A stretch of DNA of 13,249 nt, taken from the NCBI GenBank assembly GCA_016295665.1, contig JAEDKS010000053.1, forward strand, positions 1-13,249, in the 5' to 3' direction. Source of the DNA: Clostridia bacterium (GTDB lineage: Bacteria; Bacillota; Clostridia; Christensenellales; Aristaeellaceae). This document shows, piece after piece, positions 6,370-13,249 of the stretch (the stretch's first letter is position 1; every line of letters begins with the position of its first letter). A program made the position numbers and the translations under genes. The notes below the pieces were generated by a model that saw only the letters and a program-made list of their open reading frames with translations, was not told where the DNA came from and searched no databases.

Positions 6370-7300
6370 GCTTCTTCACCTCCCCAAAGCGGGCGGGCGC
6401 GGTAAACTTGTCTATCAGGGGCGTGCAGACGTTCATGAACAGAATGGCGAAGGAGCAGCCCTCGGGATAGCTGGCAAATTCGCGGATGACGAACAGCAGC
6501 AGTCCGCAGCCGATGCCCATGATGATCCGGCCCAGGTTGGACACAGGGCTGGTCGCGTAGTCGGTCGCCATGAAGAAGGCGCCCAGCATCAGACCGCCCG
6601 CCATGAGCTCGTAAAAGGCCATGGTGAAGCCGCTCCTGAGCACATAGCACACGAAGGCGGTCAGGATGAAGGCCACCGGAATCCGCCAGTCGATGACGCG
6701 GCGCACGATCAGATAGATGCCGCCGGCGATGATAGCCAGCTTGCAGGTCTCACCCAGCACACCGCCGCAGTTGCCGATCATCAGATCCCACAGGTTGACG
6801 GCGGCGGTGCCGCTCTCAGCCAGCTGGGCCAGCGGGGTCGCGCCGGAAACCGCGTCCACCATCTGCAGCGTCTTGGGATAGTTCGCCATGATGCCGCTGA
6901 AGGAGACAAACAGAATCGCACGGGCCGTCAGGGCGGGGTTCATGAAGTTGGAGCCGATGCCGCCAAACATCTGCTTGACCAGCACGATGGCGATCACGCC
7001 ACCAAGCACGGGAATCCACCAGGGCGCGTTCGCCGGCAGGTTATAGGCCAGCAGCAATCCGGTGACCACCGCGCTCCAGTCGCCCACGGTCACCCGCTGA
7101 TGGGTAACGCGCTGGAACACATACTCGCTGAGCACACAGGTGATGACGGACAGCGCGATCAGCAGCGCGGCATTGGAGCCGAACAGCACGATGGAGGCGA
7201 TGCCGGCAGGCGCCAGGGCGATGCAAACATCCTGCATGATGCTCCGGGTGGAAACATGGTCGCGCAGATGCGGTGAAGAAGATACAGCCAGTTTGCTCAT
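6362..7300 (-). CDS. rnfD: RNF complex flavoprotein membrane subunit RnfD
   Basis: Polytopic membrane flavoprotein of the RNF complex, 312 residues, normal length, related to NqrB. The covalent-FMN motif is intact: VSGATPLAQ with Thr155 as expected attachment site. Other conserved blocks are GGIGSNFMNPALTARA (about 113-128), PWWIP, and the late MATDYATSPV (244-253) and YPEGCSFAILFMN (278-290) stretches. It would take electrons from RnfG in the standard scheme and pass them towards RnfC. ATG 7300 follows a strong SD (AAGGAGGGGAG) that overlaps the rnfC stop; the intergenic gap is 16 bases. The gene overlaps rnfE by 8 bases. No frameshift or truncation seen. Confidence 0.97.
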   Translation of the reverse strand: MSKLAVSSSPHLRDHVSTRSIMQDVCIALAPAGIASIVLFGSNAALLIALSVITCVLSEYVFQRVTHQRVTVGDWSAVVTGLLLAYNLPANAPWWIPVLGGVIAIVLVKQMFGGIGSNFMNPALTARAILFVSFSGIMANYPKTLQMVDAVSGATPLAQLAESGTAAVNLWDLMIGNCGGVLGETCKLAIIAGGIYLIVRRVIDWRIPVAFILTAFVCYVLRSGFTMAFYELMAGGLMLGAFFMATDYATSPVSNLGRIIMGIGCGLLLFVIREFASYPEGCSFAILFMNVCTPLIDKFTAPARFGEVKKHA

Positions 7301-7316
7301 AGACGCTCTCCCCTCC

Positions 7317-8663
7317 TTACTTCTTCGCCGCCGCTGCCTGAGCCTGTTTGCGGCGGGTGGTAATGACTCGCTTGGCGGTGCGGCAGCTCTGGGTCAGGGC
7401 GCGCTTCGCCGGGCAGACAAAGGTGCAGCAGCCGCACTCGATGCAGTTCATGGCGCCGATCTTCTCCGCGGCCTCAAAGCGCTCCGCACGGGTCAGCGCG
7501 TCGATTTTCGCGGGCATCAGGCCCATGGGGCAGGCGCGCAGGCAGCGTCCGCAGCGGATGCAGGCGGATTCCTCGGGCTCCACGGCCTCACGGCCCAGGG
7601 CCAGGATACCGGAGCAGCCCTTGGTCACCGGGATGTCGGTACGGGCGATCGCCATACCCATCATGGGGCCGCCGGAGAGCAGCTGCTTCACGCCGTCCTT
7701 CAGGCCACCGCAGGCCTCCAGCAGCGTGTCGATGGGCGTACCGATGCGCACCCGGAAGTTCTGCGGATTCTGCACCAGGCCGCCCACCGTGGTGATACGG
7801 TCGATGACCGGGCGCCCCTCCCGGATCGCCTGATGAATGGCGTACATGGTGCCCACATTGCACACCACGCAGCCCACATCCAGCGGCAGACCGCCGTTGG
7901 GCACCACGCGGCGGGTCGTGGCATAGACCAGCTGCTTCTCACCGCCCTGCGGATAGCGCACGGGCAGCGCCTGCACCCGGATGCCCTCCGCGGAGGCGGC
8001 AGCCCCCTGCAGCGCGGCGATGGCGTCCGGTTTGTTGTCCTCCACGCCGATGATGGCTTCCTTCACGTCGAAGGCCAGCATCAGCAGGCGGATGCCGTCG
8101 ATGATCTGCGCGGGCTTTTCCAGCATCAGGCGATGGTCGGCGGTCAGGTACGGCTCGCACTCCGCGCCGTTGATGATGAACTTCTCGATCACCTTGCCGG
8201 GGGCAGGCGTCAGCTTGACGTGGGTCGGGAAGGTTGCGCCGCCCATGCCCACGATGCCCGCGCTGCGGACGATCTGCTGAACCTCCTGCGGGGTCAGCGT
8301 CTCGGGGTGCTCTGCGGGATGCAGCTCCACCCACTCATCCTGGAAGTCATTGTCAATGATGACCGCCGTGGTGGTCACACCGCTTGCCAGCAGGCAGGGG
8401 TGAATATGAACCACGGTACCGGACACGGACGAGTGAACCGGCGCGGACACAAAGCCGCCCGCCTCACCGAGCACCTGACCGATCTTCACGCGGTCACCCT
8501 TCTGCACGCACAGCTTGGCGGGCGCGCCAATGTGCTGGGACAGCGGAATGGTTACGCGGGGCGGAGCCGGCAGGTCAACGATCGCGTTGCCGCCGTTCTC
8601 CGCCTTGCCGCCCACGCCCTCGTGGGGATGGACGCCGCCGGGAAACAGACGAGAGCCAAACAC
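7317..8663 (-). CDS. rnfC: RNF complex NADH-binding subunit RnfC
   Basis: Peripheral subunit that reduces NAD+ (or oxidises NADH), 448 residues. In order: N-terminal FPGGVHPHEG block (about 7-16), a biotinyl-like/barrel region with VSAPVHSSVSGTVVHI (72-87), the flavin/NADH-binding Gly-rich loop GIVGMGGATFPTHVKL (136-151), NGAECEPYLTADHRLM (165-180), the SLBB-type region, and two [4Fe-4S] motifs, CIRCGRCLRACP (Cys368, 371, 374, 378) and CIECGCCTFVCP (Cys407, 410, 413, 417), then a basic Ala/Lys tail. I chose GTG at 8663 because GGAAGGGGG lies 10 bases upstream and the protein then starts MFGSRLFPGGVHP as in homologues; an in-frame TTG at 8684 is less likely because it would lie upstream of the SD. 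First gene of the rnf operon, preceded by an extended -10 promoter. Confidence 0.96.
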   Translation of the reverse strand: MFGSRLFPGGVHPHEGVGGKAENGGNAIVDLPAPPRVTIPLSQHIGAPAKLCVQKGDRVKIGQVLGEAGGFVSAPVHSSVSGTVVHIHPCLLASGVTTTAVIIDNDFQDEWVELHPAEHPETLTPQEVQQIVRSAGIVGMGGATFPTHVKLTPAPGKVIEKFIINGAECEPYLTADHRLMLEKPAQIIDGIRLLMLAFDVKEAIIGVEDNKPDAIAALQGAAASAEGIRVQALPVRYPQGGEKQLVYATTRRVVPNGGLPLDVGCVVCNVGTMYAIHQAIREGRPVIDRITTVGGLVQNPQNFRVRIGTPIDTLLEACGGLKDGVKQLLSGGPMMGMAIARTDIPVTKGCSGILALGREAVEPEESACIRCGRCLRACPMGLMPAKIDALTRAERFEAAEKIGAMNCIECGCCTFVCPAKRALTQSCRTAKRVITTRRKQAQAAAAKK

Positions 8664-8741
8664 GGAATGAGTTCCCCCTTCCAATCTGGTTCAGAATGAC
8701 TTACGCACTCCAACCATAGCAATATCATGCCATACCTTTGT

Positions 8742-8750
8742 ATTATAGCA
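8742..8750 (-). promoter_or_regulatory. Extended -10 promoter of the rnf operon
   Basis: On the minus strand TGCTATAAT (8750-8742) is a perfect extended -10. No good -35 hexamer is found 16-18 bases upstream, which is tolerated by extended -10 promoters or would fit activator dependence. Transcription would start near 8735, giving a leader of about 70 bases. It lies between recN and rnfC, so rnf has its own promoter. Confidence 0.65.
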
Positions 8751-8783
8751 TAGAACCCGTATTTTCGCATCCCGATTTCCGCG

Positions 8784-8795
8784 ATTTCGCGAAAT
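8784..8795. repeat. Perfect 12-bp palindrome upstream of rnf promoter
   Basis: ATTTCGCGAAAT is self-complementary and starts just past the recN stop (8801-8799). GATTTC is also repeated 9 bases apart (8774-8779, 8783-8788). Relative to the predicted rnf start the palindrome centres near -54, a position suited to an activator; it could equally be a weak hairpin ending recN transcripts, although no T-run follows on the minus strand. No known regulator motif is recognised. Confidence 0.35.
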
Positions 8796-8798
8796 TTT

Positions 8799-10523
8799 TC
8801 ACGATGCGCGGGTTGCTTTCATCATGGAGCGATAGGCCTCGGCCTGCCGGAGCATATGCTGGGCATGGCTGCGGGCGCTGTCGCCGCTGCCATCGGCGCC
8901 GCCGAGCATGCGCGCGACCTCGCCGATGCGCTCCTCCTGGGTCAGCATGCGGACGCTGGTTGCGGTTCGCTCCCCCTCCACATGCTTCTCCACCAGCAGC
9001 TGATGGCTCGCCATGGCCGCAATCTGCGGCAGATGGGTCACGCAGATGACCTGACGGCTCACCGCGATGGCGGCCATCTTCTCCGCGACCACCTGCGCCA
9101 TGCGGCCCGAGATGCCGGTGTCAATCTCGTCGAAAACCATGCAGCCCACGCCGCCCTTTTCCGCCTCCAGCGTCTTGATGGCGAGCATCAGGCGGGACAG
9201 CTCGCCGCCCGAGGCGATTTTGGACAGCGGCTTCAGCGGCTCACCGGGGTTGGGCGAGATCATGAACTGTACCGAATCGTCGCCCAAGGCCTGGGGCATC
9301 AGCTGCTTGCCCTCGGGATGCGGCGCGAACTCCACCTTGAAGATCGTCCGCTCCATGCCCAGGTCGGACAGCTGGTCGGTCATCTTCTCCTCGAAGGCCA
9401 GCGCCAGCGCCTTCCGCGATTCGGTCAGCTGACGCGCCAGCGAGCGATAGGCCGCCAGGAGCTTCTTGTGCTCCGCGCCCACGGCTGCGACCTGCTGATC
9501 CATGCTGGCAAAGTTGTCATACTCCTGCTGCATCTGCTCCTGACTCGCCAGCACCACCGGAATGGTCTCGCCGTACTTGCGCTCCAGCCGATGAATCAGG
9601 TCAAGCCGGTTCTCCACGGCCTCGGCCCTGCGGGGATCAAAGTCGCTCTTTTCGATCAGGCCGTTCAGCTCGTAGCCGATCTCCTCCAGCTCATAGTAGG
9701 CGGATTCGGCCCGCCGGGTCAGCGCGGCGTAGGTCTCGTCCAGGCGGCTGATGCCGTTCAGCGCGTCCACGGCCTCCTTGAGCCGGGTGATGACCGATTC
9801 GCCCTCCCCCGCCGCGATCTGACCGTAGGCGGCCTCCAGCGCGCCGGCGATCTTCTCCGCGTGGCGGTAGCGCTCCTTCTCCCGGGTCAGCTGCTCCTCC
9901 TCGCCGTTTTTCAGCCGGGCCTTGCCGAGCTCCTCCAGGGATTTCTTCAGCTGCTCCATCCGCTGCTGCTTCTGCTCGTTGACTCGCACCAGCCGGGCAT
10001 ACTGACGGTGCTTGTCGATGAACGCCTGATACGCCTCCTGCACCTGCCGCATCAGCTCCTGATGCCGGTCGTCGCCGCTCGCGTCCAGGAAGTGCAGATG
10101 GTACCGGGCATCCATCAGGAACTGATGCTCGTGCTGACCGTGCACGTCCATCAGCATCGCCGCCAGCTCCCGCAGCGCCGTGACCGGCATCACCATGCCG
10201 CAGATGCGGCACAGGTTCCGCCCGTTCCTCGTGATCTCCCGATACAGCGTCACCAGCCCGTCGCACTCGATCTGCTGGGAGGCCAGAAACGCCTGCACCT
10301 CCGCGCTGTCGCCCGCGTCAAAGACCGCCTCGACCCAGGCCTTGTCCGTGCCGGTGCGGATCAGATCCCGATCCGCCCTGCCGCCCAGCACCAGATTCAC
10401 CGCATCCACCACGATGGACTTGCCCGCGCCGGTCTCGCCGGTCATGACGTGCATGCCCTCACCGAACTCCAGCGTCAGCTGTTCGATCAGCGCGATGTTC
10501 TGCATCCGCATGGAAAGAATCAT
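8799..10523 (-). CDS. recN: DNA repair SMC-like ATPase RecN
   Basis: RecN, an SMC-family ATPase that gathers and holds DNA ends at double-strand breaks for recombination. The 574 residues have the family layout: N-terminal Walker A GETGAGKS (29-36), the GRADRDLIRTG block, coiled coil on each side of about 155-390, ABC signature ASGGELSRLMLAIK (437-450), Walker B CMVFDEIDTGISG (461-473), and the VTHLPQIAAMA H-loop (495-505). Length is normal for RecN. ATG 10523 is used (GAGGG about 10 bases upstream, overlapping the argR stop); a second Met at residue 5 or 7 is possible because the conserved start reads MRMQNIALIE. The gap after argR is 13 bases, so it is probably co-transcribed with nadK-argR. 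In many clostridia spoIVB and spo0A follow recN; here the rnf operon does. Confidence 0.96.
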   Translation of the reverse strand: MILSMRMQNIALIEQLTLEFGEGMHVMTGETGAGKSIVVDAVNLVLGGRADRDLIRTGTDKAWVEAVFDAGDSAEVQAFLASQQIECDGLVTLYREITRNGRNLCRICGMVMPVTALRELAAMLMDVHGQHEHQFLMDARYHLHFLDASGDDRHQELMRQVQEAYQAFIDKHRQYARLVRVNEQKQQRMEQLKKSLEELGKARLKNGEEEQLTREKERYRHAEKIAGALEAAYGQIAAGEGESVITRLKEAVDALNGISRLDETYAALTRRAESAYYELEEIGYELNGLIEKSDFDPRRAEAVENRLDLIHRLERKYGETIPVVLASQEQMQQEYDNFASMDQQVAAVGAEHKKLLAAYRSLARQLTESRKALALAFEEKMTDQLSDLGMERTIFKVEFAPHPEGKQLMPQALGDDSVQFMISPNPGEPLKPLSKIASGGELSRLMLAIKTLEAEKGGVGCMVFDEIDTGISGRMAQVVAEKMAAIAVSRQVICVTHLPQIAAMASHQLLVEKHVEGERTATSVRMLTQEERIGEVARMLGGADGSGDSARSHAQHMLRQAEAYRSMMKATRAS

Positions 10524-10536
10524 GCCTTGCCGTCCC

Positions 10537-10986
10537 TCACTTCATCAGCTCCGTGATCCGCTGAGTCACCCCGGGCACTTCCGCCTCGCTGCGGATGACC
10601 ATAAAGATCGTATTGTCCCCGGCGATGGTACCCAGCACCTCGGGCCACTTCAGCCCGTCGAGCGCCTCCGCCGCCACCCCCGCGGAGCCCGACAGCGTCT
10701 TGAGCACCAGCATATTGCCGGAGGCGGCAATGCTCAGCAGCGATTCCGACAGCATCCGGATGAGCCGGTCGGTCACGCCGACCTCCTTCACATCCGGCAT
10801 GGCGTACTTGTAGCCGCCGCTCGCCGTCAGCACCTTGACCAGCCGCAGCTCGCGGATGTCCCGGCTGACCGTGGCCTGGGTCACGCGGATGCCCTGGTTC
10901 ATCAGCGCGGCAGCAAGCTCCTCCTGGGTCTCGATGTCATGCTTCTGGATGATGTCCAGAATCGCAACCTGCCTTACATTCTTCAT
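10537..10986 (-). CDS. argR: Arginine repressor ArgR/AhrC
   Basis: Arginine-responsive hexameric transcription regulator, 149 residues, full family length. The N-terminal winged helix-turn-helix (about 1-65) includes ETQEELAAALMNQGIRVTQATVSRDIRELRLVKV (split about 19-52), with the recognition part VTQATVSRDI. The C-terminal oligomerisation and arginine-binding domain (about 75-149) has SAGVAAEALD and GTIAGDNTIFMVI (119-131), where the Asp residues bind arginine in homologues. ATG 10986 follows AAAGGAG at 9 bases. Between nadK and recN, 63 bases after the nadK stop, an arrangement common in Firmicutes. No arginine genes are in the window, and no convincing ARG box is seen before argR itself. 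Confidence 0.96.
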   Translation of the reverse strand: MKNVRQVAILDIIQKHDIETQEELAAALMNQGIRVTQATVSRDIRELRLVKVLTASGGYKYAMPDVKEVGVTDRLIRMLSESLLSIAASGNMLVLKTLSGSAGVAAEALDGLKWPEVLGTIAGDNTIFMVIRSEAEVPGVTQRITELMK

Positions 10987-11049
10987 TCCGTTCGACTCCT
11001 TTACCGTTCTTCGGGTCCTTCGGGGGAGCTGGCGTGGGTCGAATTCGTT

Positions 11050-11886
11050 TCAGCAGCTCCACTCGATCAGCTTGTGATGCACCACTTCAAAGAAGCGCTC
11101 CCGCTTCAGCCGCACGAGCCGTACGCTGTGGGCAGCCCTGCGGATGTCCACCGACCCGCCGTTCTGCAGCATGGCGCAGCTCTGCCCGTCCACCTGCAGG
11201 GATGCCGTCATCTCGTCATCCGAATGGAGCTGCACGGAAATCACCGCGGAGCCCGGCACGACCACCGGGCGGTGCTGCAGGGAGTGAGCGCAGACGGGGG
11301 TGATGACGGTGCAGTCCACGCGGGGCGAAATGATCGGCCCGCCCGCCGAGAGCGAATAGCCGGTGGAGCCCGTGGGGGTGGCTACGATCAGGCCGTCCGC
11401 ATGGTAGCTGCCGACCTCCTCGCCATCCACCAGCACGCGCATGGTGATGAGCCGCGCATAACCGCCACGGGTGATGACCACGTCGTTCAGCGCGACCCTG
11501 TCCTCGCCGTCCGGCATCCGCACCGCAAGCATGGCCCGCTCCTCGGTCTGGTATTCGCCGCTGAGCAGCAGGCGCAGCGCGTCCTCCAGCGCCTCCGGCT
11601 CCGTTTCCGCCAGGAAGCCCAGCCTGCCCATGTTGATGCCCAGCAGCGGCGCATCACAGGCCGCAGCGTACTGTGCGCAGCGCAGCAGCGTACCGTCGCC
11701 GCCCAGGGACACCAGCGCGTCAACCCGGTCACCGGCGTCCAGCGCGTCGCATTCCGGCAGGAGGGGCAGCAGCTCGGGCTCGGTGACCACGCGTGCCCCC
11801 AGCGCCCGCAGCAGCGACGCGGCCCGCCGGGCCTGATTCACGGCTTCCGCCCGGCTCGCAGGCGCCACAAGACCAACTGTTTTCAT
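11050..11886 (-). CDS. nadK: NAD kinase
   Basis: ATP-dependent NAD+ kinase making NADP+, cytosolic, 278 residues (usual size for bacterial enzymes). Motifs: the diagnostic GGDGT (62-66) with the catalytic Asp64, INMGRLGFL (84-92), ALNDVVITRG (132-141, Asn134/Asp135 for NAD binding), and the Gly-rich ATPTGSTGYSLSAGG (169-183). ATG 11886 has an ideal SD, AAGGAGG, about 8 bases away. It has its own promoter and probably leads the nadK-argR-recN unit; tlyA ends 75 bases upstream. Overlapping inverted repeats over the -35 suggest repression. The reading is otherwise ordinary. Confidence 0.97.
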   Translation of the reverse strand: MKTVGLVAPASRAEAVNQARRAASLLRALGARVVTEPELLPLLPECDALDAGDRVDALVSLGGDGTLLRCAQYAAACDAPLLGINMGRLGFLAETEPEALEDALRLLLSGEYQTEERAMLAVRMPDGEDRVALNDVVITRGGYARLITMRVLVDGEEVGSYHADGLIVATPTGSTGYSLSAGGPIISPRVDCTVITPVCAHSLQHRPVVVPGSAVISVQLHSDDEMTASLQVDGQSCAMLQNGGSVDIRRAAHSVRLVRLKRERFFEVVHHKLIEWSC

Positions 11887-11916
11887 CCGTACTTCCTCCT
11901 TCGGGCGTCAAACAGC

Positions 11917-11945
11917 ATGATAGCATAATTTGCATATTCATGCAA
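11917..11945 (-). promoter_or_regulatory. Promoter of nadK-argR-recN
   Basis: On the minus strand TTGCAT (11945-11940), a 17-base spacer, then TATCAT (11922-11917) preceded by TGC, giving an extended -10. Transcription would begin near 11910, a leader of about 24 bases to the nadK ATG. Spacing and hexamers are good sigma-A matches. Confidence 0.65.
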
Positions 11946-11953
11946 GCATGAAT
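11930..11953. repeat. Overlapping inverted repeats over the nadK -35, candidate operator
   Basis: Two interleaved palindromes: TTGCAT-ATTC-ATGCAA (11930-11945) and ATTCATGC-AA-GCATGAAT (11936-11953, an 18-bp near-perfect palindrome with a 2-base centre). Both cover the -35 hexamer, where a repressor would block RNA polymerase. The pieces CATGAAT and ATGCAA recall halves of a Gram-positive ARG box, but the usual A-rich spacer is missing, so ArgR binding is only a possibility. A hairpin after tlyA is an alternative reading. Confidence 0.4.
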
Positions 11954-11961
11954 CCCGGGTT

Positions 11962-12777
11962 TTACGCTTTTTTCATGCTCTCATGCGCCGACCTGACCAG
12001 ATGGTGAATCACCTCGTCCGTGCAGGGCTCCTCCGCCTGCCGTCTGGCGGTGATCATACCCAGGAACTCGATGTTTCCCTTCTGCCCGGTGATGGGCGAG
12101 AAATCCAGCGCCTGCACCTGCCACCCCATGGTCATGGCGAAATCCCGGATGTCCCGCAGCACCTCCTCGTGCAGGGCGCCCTCCCGGACGATGCCGTTCT
12201 TGCCCACCTTGCCGCGCCCCACCTCAAACTGGGGCTTGATGAGGGTGTAGAACACGCCCTCCTCGCCCATCAGCGCCGCCGCCACGGGCAGGATCAGCTT
12301 GATGGAGATGAAGCTCACGTCCATCACCGTGACCGTGGGGTGCAGGGGCACCATCTCCGGGGTCAGGTCGCGGGCGTTGGTGCGCTCCATCAGCGTGACC
12401 CGCGCATCGTTGCGCAGCCCCCAGTCAAACTGCCCGTAGCCCACATCAATGGCGTAGACGTGGCTGGCGCCGCATCGCAGGCACACATCCGTGAAGCCGC
12501 CGGTGGCACAGCCGATGTCCATGCACACCTTGCCCGTCAGGTCGGCATGAAAGGATGCAATGGCCTTTTCCAGCTTCAGCCCGCCCCGACCGACGAAGGG
12601 GTGCGCCTTGCCCCGCACATGGAGCTCGTCCTCCGGCTTCACCTGCTCCGAGGCCTTGTTCACCTTGTTTTCCCCGATGTACACCAGCCCCGCCATGATG
12701 GTCGCCTGGGCCTTCTCCCGGCTCTCGCACAGCCCCCGGGCCACCAGCGCCACGTCCACTCGCTGCTTATCGCTCAT
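11962..12777 (-). CDS. tlyA: TlyA-family rRNA 2'-O-methyltransferase
   Basis: TlyA, an S4-domain rRNA ribose methyltransferase; the mycobacterial enzyme methylates 16S and 23S rRNA and is needed for capreomycin sensitivity. It is often misnamed hemolysin A. The 271 residues comprise an N-terminal S4 RNA-binding domain (about 4-62, RVDVALVARGLCESREKAQ...) and a Rossmann methyltransferase domain with the SAM loop DIGCATGGFTD (87-97), DVSFISIKLI (153-162) and LIKPQFEVGR (179-188). Lys68, Asp153, Lys181 and Glu237 fit the K-D-K-E catalytic tetrad proposed for TlyA. The ATG overlaps the dxs TGA by 4 bases and the SD GGGAGAG lies inside dxs, so the two are translationally coupled. dxs-tlyA-nadK is a conserved neighbourhood. 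Confidence 0.96.
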   Translation of the reverse strand: MSDKQRVDVALVARGLCESREKAQATIMAGLVYIGENKVNKASEQVKPEDELHVRGKAHPFVGRGGLKLEKAIASFHADLTGKVCMDIGCATGGFTDVCLRCGASHVYAIDVGYGQFDWGLRNDARVTLMERTNARDLTPEMVPLHPTVTVMDVSFISIKLILPVAAALMGEEGVFYTLIKPQFEVGRGKVGKNGIVREGALHEEVLRDIRDFAMTMGWQVQALDFSPITGQKGNIEFLGMITARRQAEEPCTDEVIHHLVRSAHESMKKA

Positions 12778-13249
12778 CGTTTCTCTCCCTTTTTCAGCAG
12801 TGCCTCCACCCGCGCCGCGATCTGATCCGGCATGAGCTCCAGGGTGTCCAGCAGCTTCTTGCGGCTGCCCTGGGTGATGAACCGATCCGGAATGCCGAGC
12901 ATCAGCTGGGGCACCGGCAGGCCCTCACGGGCGCAGAAGCCGGTGACGCAGCTTCCGAAGCCACCAGTTAGCACATGCTCCTCCAGCGTGATCACCGGGA
13001 CATCGCCCAGCGAGCGCAGCAGCCGCTCATCCAGCGGCTTAATCGAGGAGCAACTGACCACCCCCGCCTGAATGCCCTGCTTCGCCAGAAGGCGCCGCGC
13101 CTCCAGCGCCATGGAGACCATGGAGCCGACCGCCAGCAGCATGCAGTCGCCGCCCTTCTCCAGCGTTTCCCAGACCCCCGGCTGGAACCGGGCGCAGGGA
13201 TAGTCCCCGGAGAGATCCACTCCCGACTTGCCATACCGGATGGCGCAGG
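12774..13249 (-). CDS. dxs: 1-deoxy-D-xylulose-5-phosphate synthase, C-terminal part
   Basis: C-terminal end of DXS, the thiamine-diphosphate enzyme that joins pyruvate and glyceraldehyde 3-phosphate in the first step of the MEP isoprenoid pathway. About 157 codons are seen; the rest lies beyond the right edge. The fragment starts at the AIRYGKSG stretch (the usual AIRYPRG position) and covers the transketolase C-terminal domain: LLAVGSMVSMALEA, SSIKPLDERLL, ITLEEHVLTGGFGSCV and GIPDRFITQGS, all family hallmarks. No start codon should be assigned inside the window. It is translationally coupled to tlyA (ATGA). Assignment is firm despite truncation. Confidence 0.95.
   Translation of the reverse strand, partial: CAIRYGKSGVDLSGDYPCARFQPGVWETLEKGGDCMLLAVGSMVSMALEARRLLAKQGIQAGVVSCSSIKPLDERLLRSLGDVPVITLEEHVLTGGFGSCVTGFCAREGLPVPQLMLGIPDRFITQGSRKKLLDTLELMPDQIAARVEALLKKGEKR

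Noticed and set aside
8664..8684. TTG at 8684 as the rnfC start
   Set aside because: It lies upstream of the GGAAGGGGG SD, whereas GTG at 8663 lies 10 bases after it and gives the N-terminus expected for RnfC.
7140..8699. 519-codon plus-strand open frame opposite rnfC and the start of rnfD, and similar ones opposite rnfE, rnfA and rnfB
   Set aside because: Same antisense codon-bias effect; no motifs, and it runs across two genes and an intergenic gap.
8856..11928. Long plus-strand open frames (566 and 582 codons) opposite recN, argR and nadK
   Set aside because: They are antisense to genes with unmistakable family motifs. Their translations are low-complexity and rich in His, Arg, Gln and Leu, as expected when GC-rich codon bias removes stops from the opposite strand. 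No domains or SD sites.
11930..11946. A canonical ARG box before nadK
   Set aside because: CATGAAT and ATGCAA halves are present, but the A-rich spacer of the Bacillus consensus is missing, so the geometry is wrong for a standard site.
1..13249. CRISPR array, tRNA or rRNA genes, transposon ends
   Set aside because: No regularly spaced repeats, cloverleaf-like segments, transposase genes or long terminal inverted repeats were seen; nearly all bases are in compact coding genes.

Overview
The window looks like a chromosomal segment of a GC-rich (about 60% or more, judged by eye) anaerobic member of the Clostridia (Bacillota). Three things point there. There is a dxs-tlyA-nadK-argR-recN series, a gene order typical of clostridial genomes. 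There is a SpoIIP-family sporulation-type cell-wall hydrolase. And there is an RNF respiratory complex (ferredoxin:NAD+ oxidoreductase) of the clostridial gene order. Genus or species cannot be assigned. I see no mobile elements, RNA genes or CRISPR arrays, and no gene-free stretch longer than about 140 bases.

Layout, left to right. (1) Bases 1-1907, minus strand: an OmpR-family response regulator and its membrane histidine kinase (the kinase runs off the left edge), overlapping by ATGA. (2) A 139-base divergent intergenic region carrying a perfect TGTAAA-N5-TGTAAA direct repeat, the kind of site bound by PhoP/WalR-type regulators. (3) Bases 2047-3839, plus strand: a two-gene unit made of a polytopic membrane protein (probably DUF1614) and a SpoIIP-like hydrolase with a signal peptide and a C-terminal membrane anchor. 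(4) A strong hairpin between convergent genes at about 3844-3882. (5) Bases 3886-8663, minus strand: the RNF operon in the order rnfC-rnfD-rnfE-rnfA-rnfB. The rnfG gene normally found between rnfD and rnfE is missing; rnfD and rnfE overlap by 8 bases. RnfB is unusually long, with motifs for about seven [4Fe-4S] clusters and an Ala/Lys-rich tail. (6) Bases 8799-13249, minus strand: recN, argR, nadK, tlyA and the 3' end of dxs.

How they work together. The dxs-to-recN segment is housekeeping: isoprenoid precursors, rRNA methylation, NADP supply, arginine regulation and recombinational repair. The RNF complex couples ferredoxin oxidation to NAD+ reduction and to ion pumping across the membrane. 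The left part looks like a cell-envelope module, in which the two-component system may regulate itself and possibly the neighbouring membrane protein and hydrolase pair; that link is inference from the shared intergenic region. The points most worth a second look are the RNF operon without rnfG, the enlarged RnfB, the direct-repeat operator, and the SpoIIP variant placed beside a two-component system.
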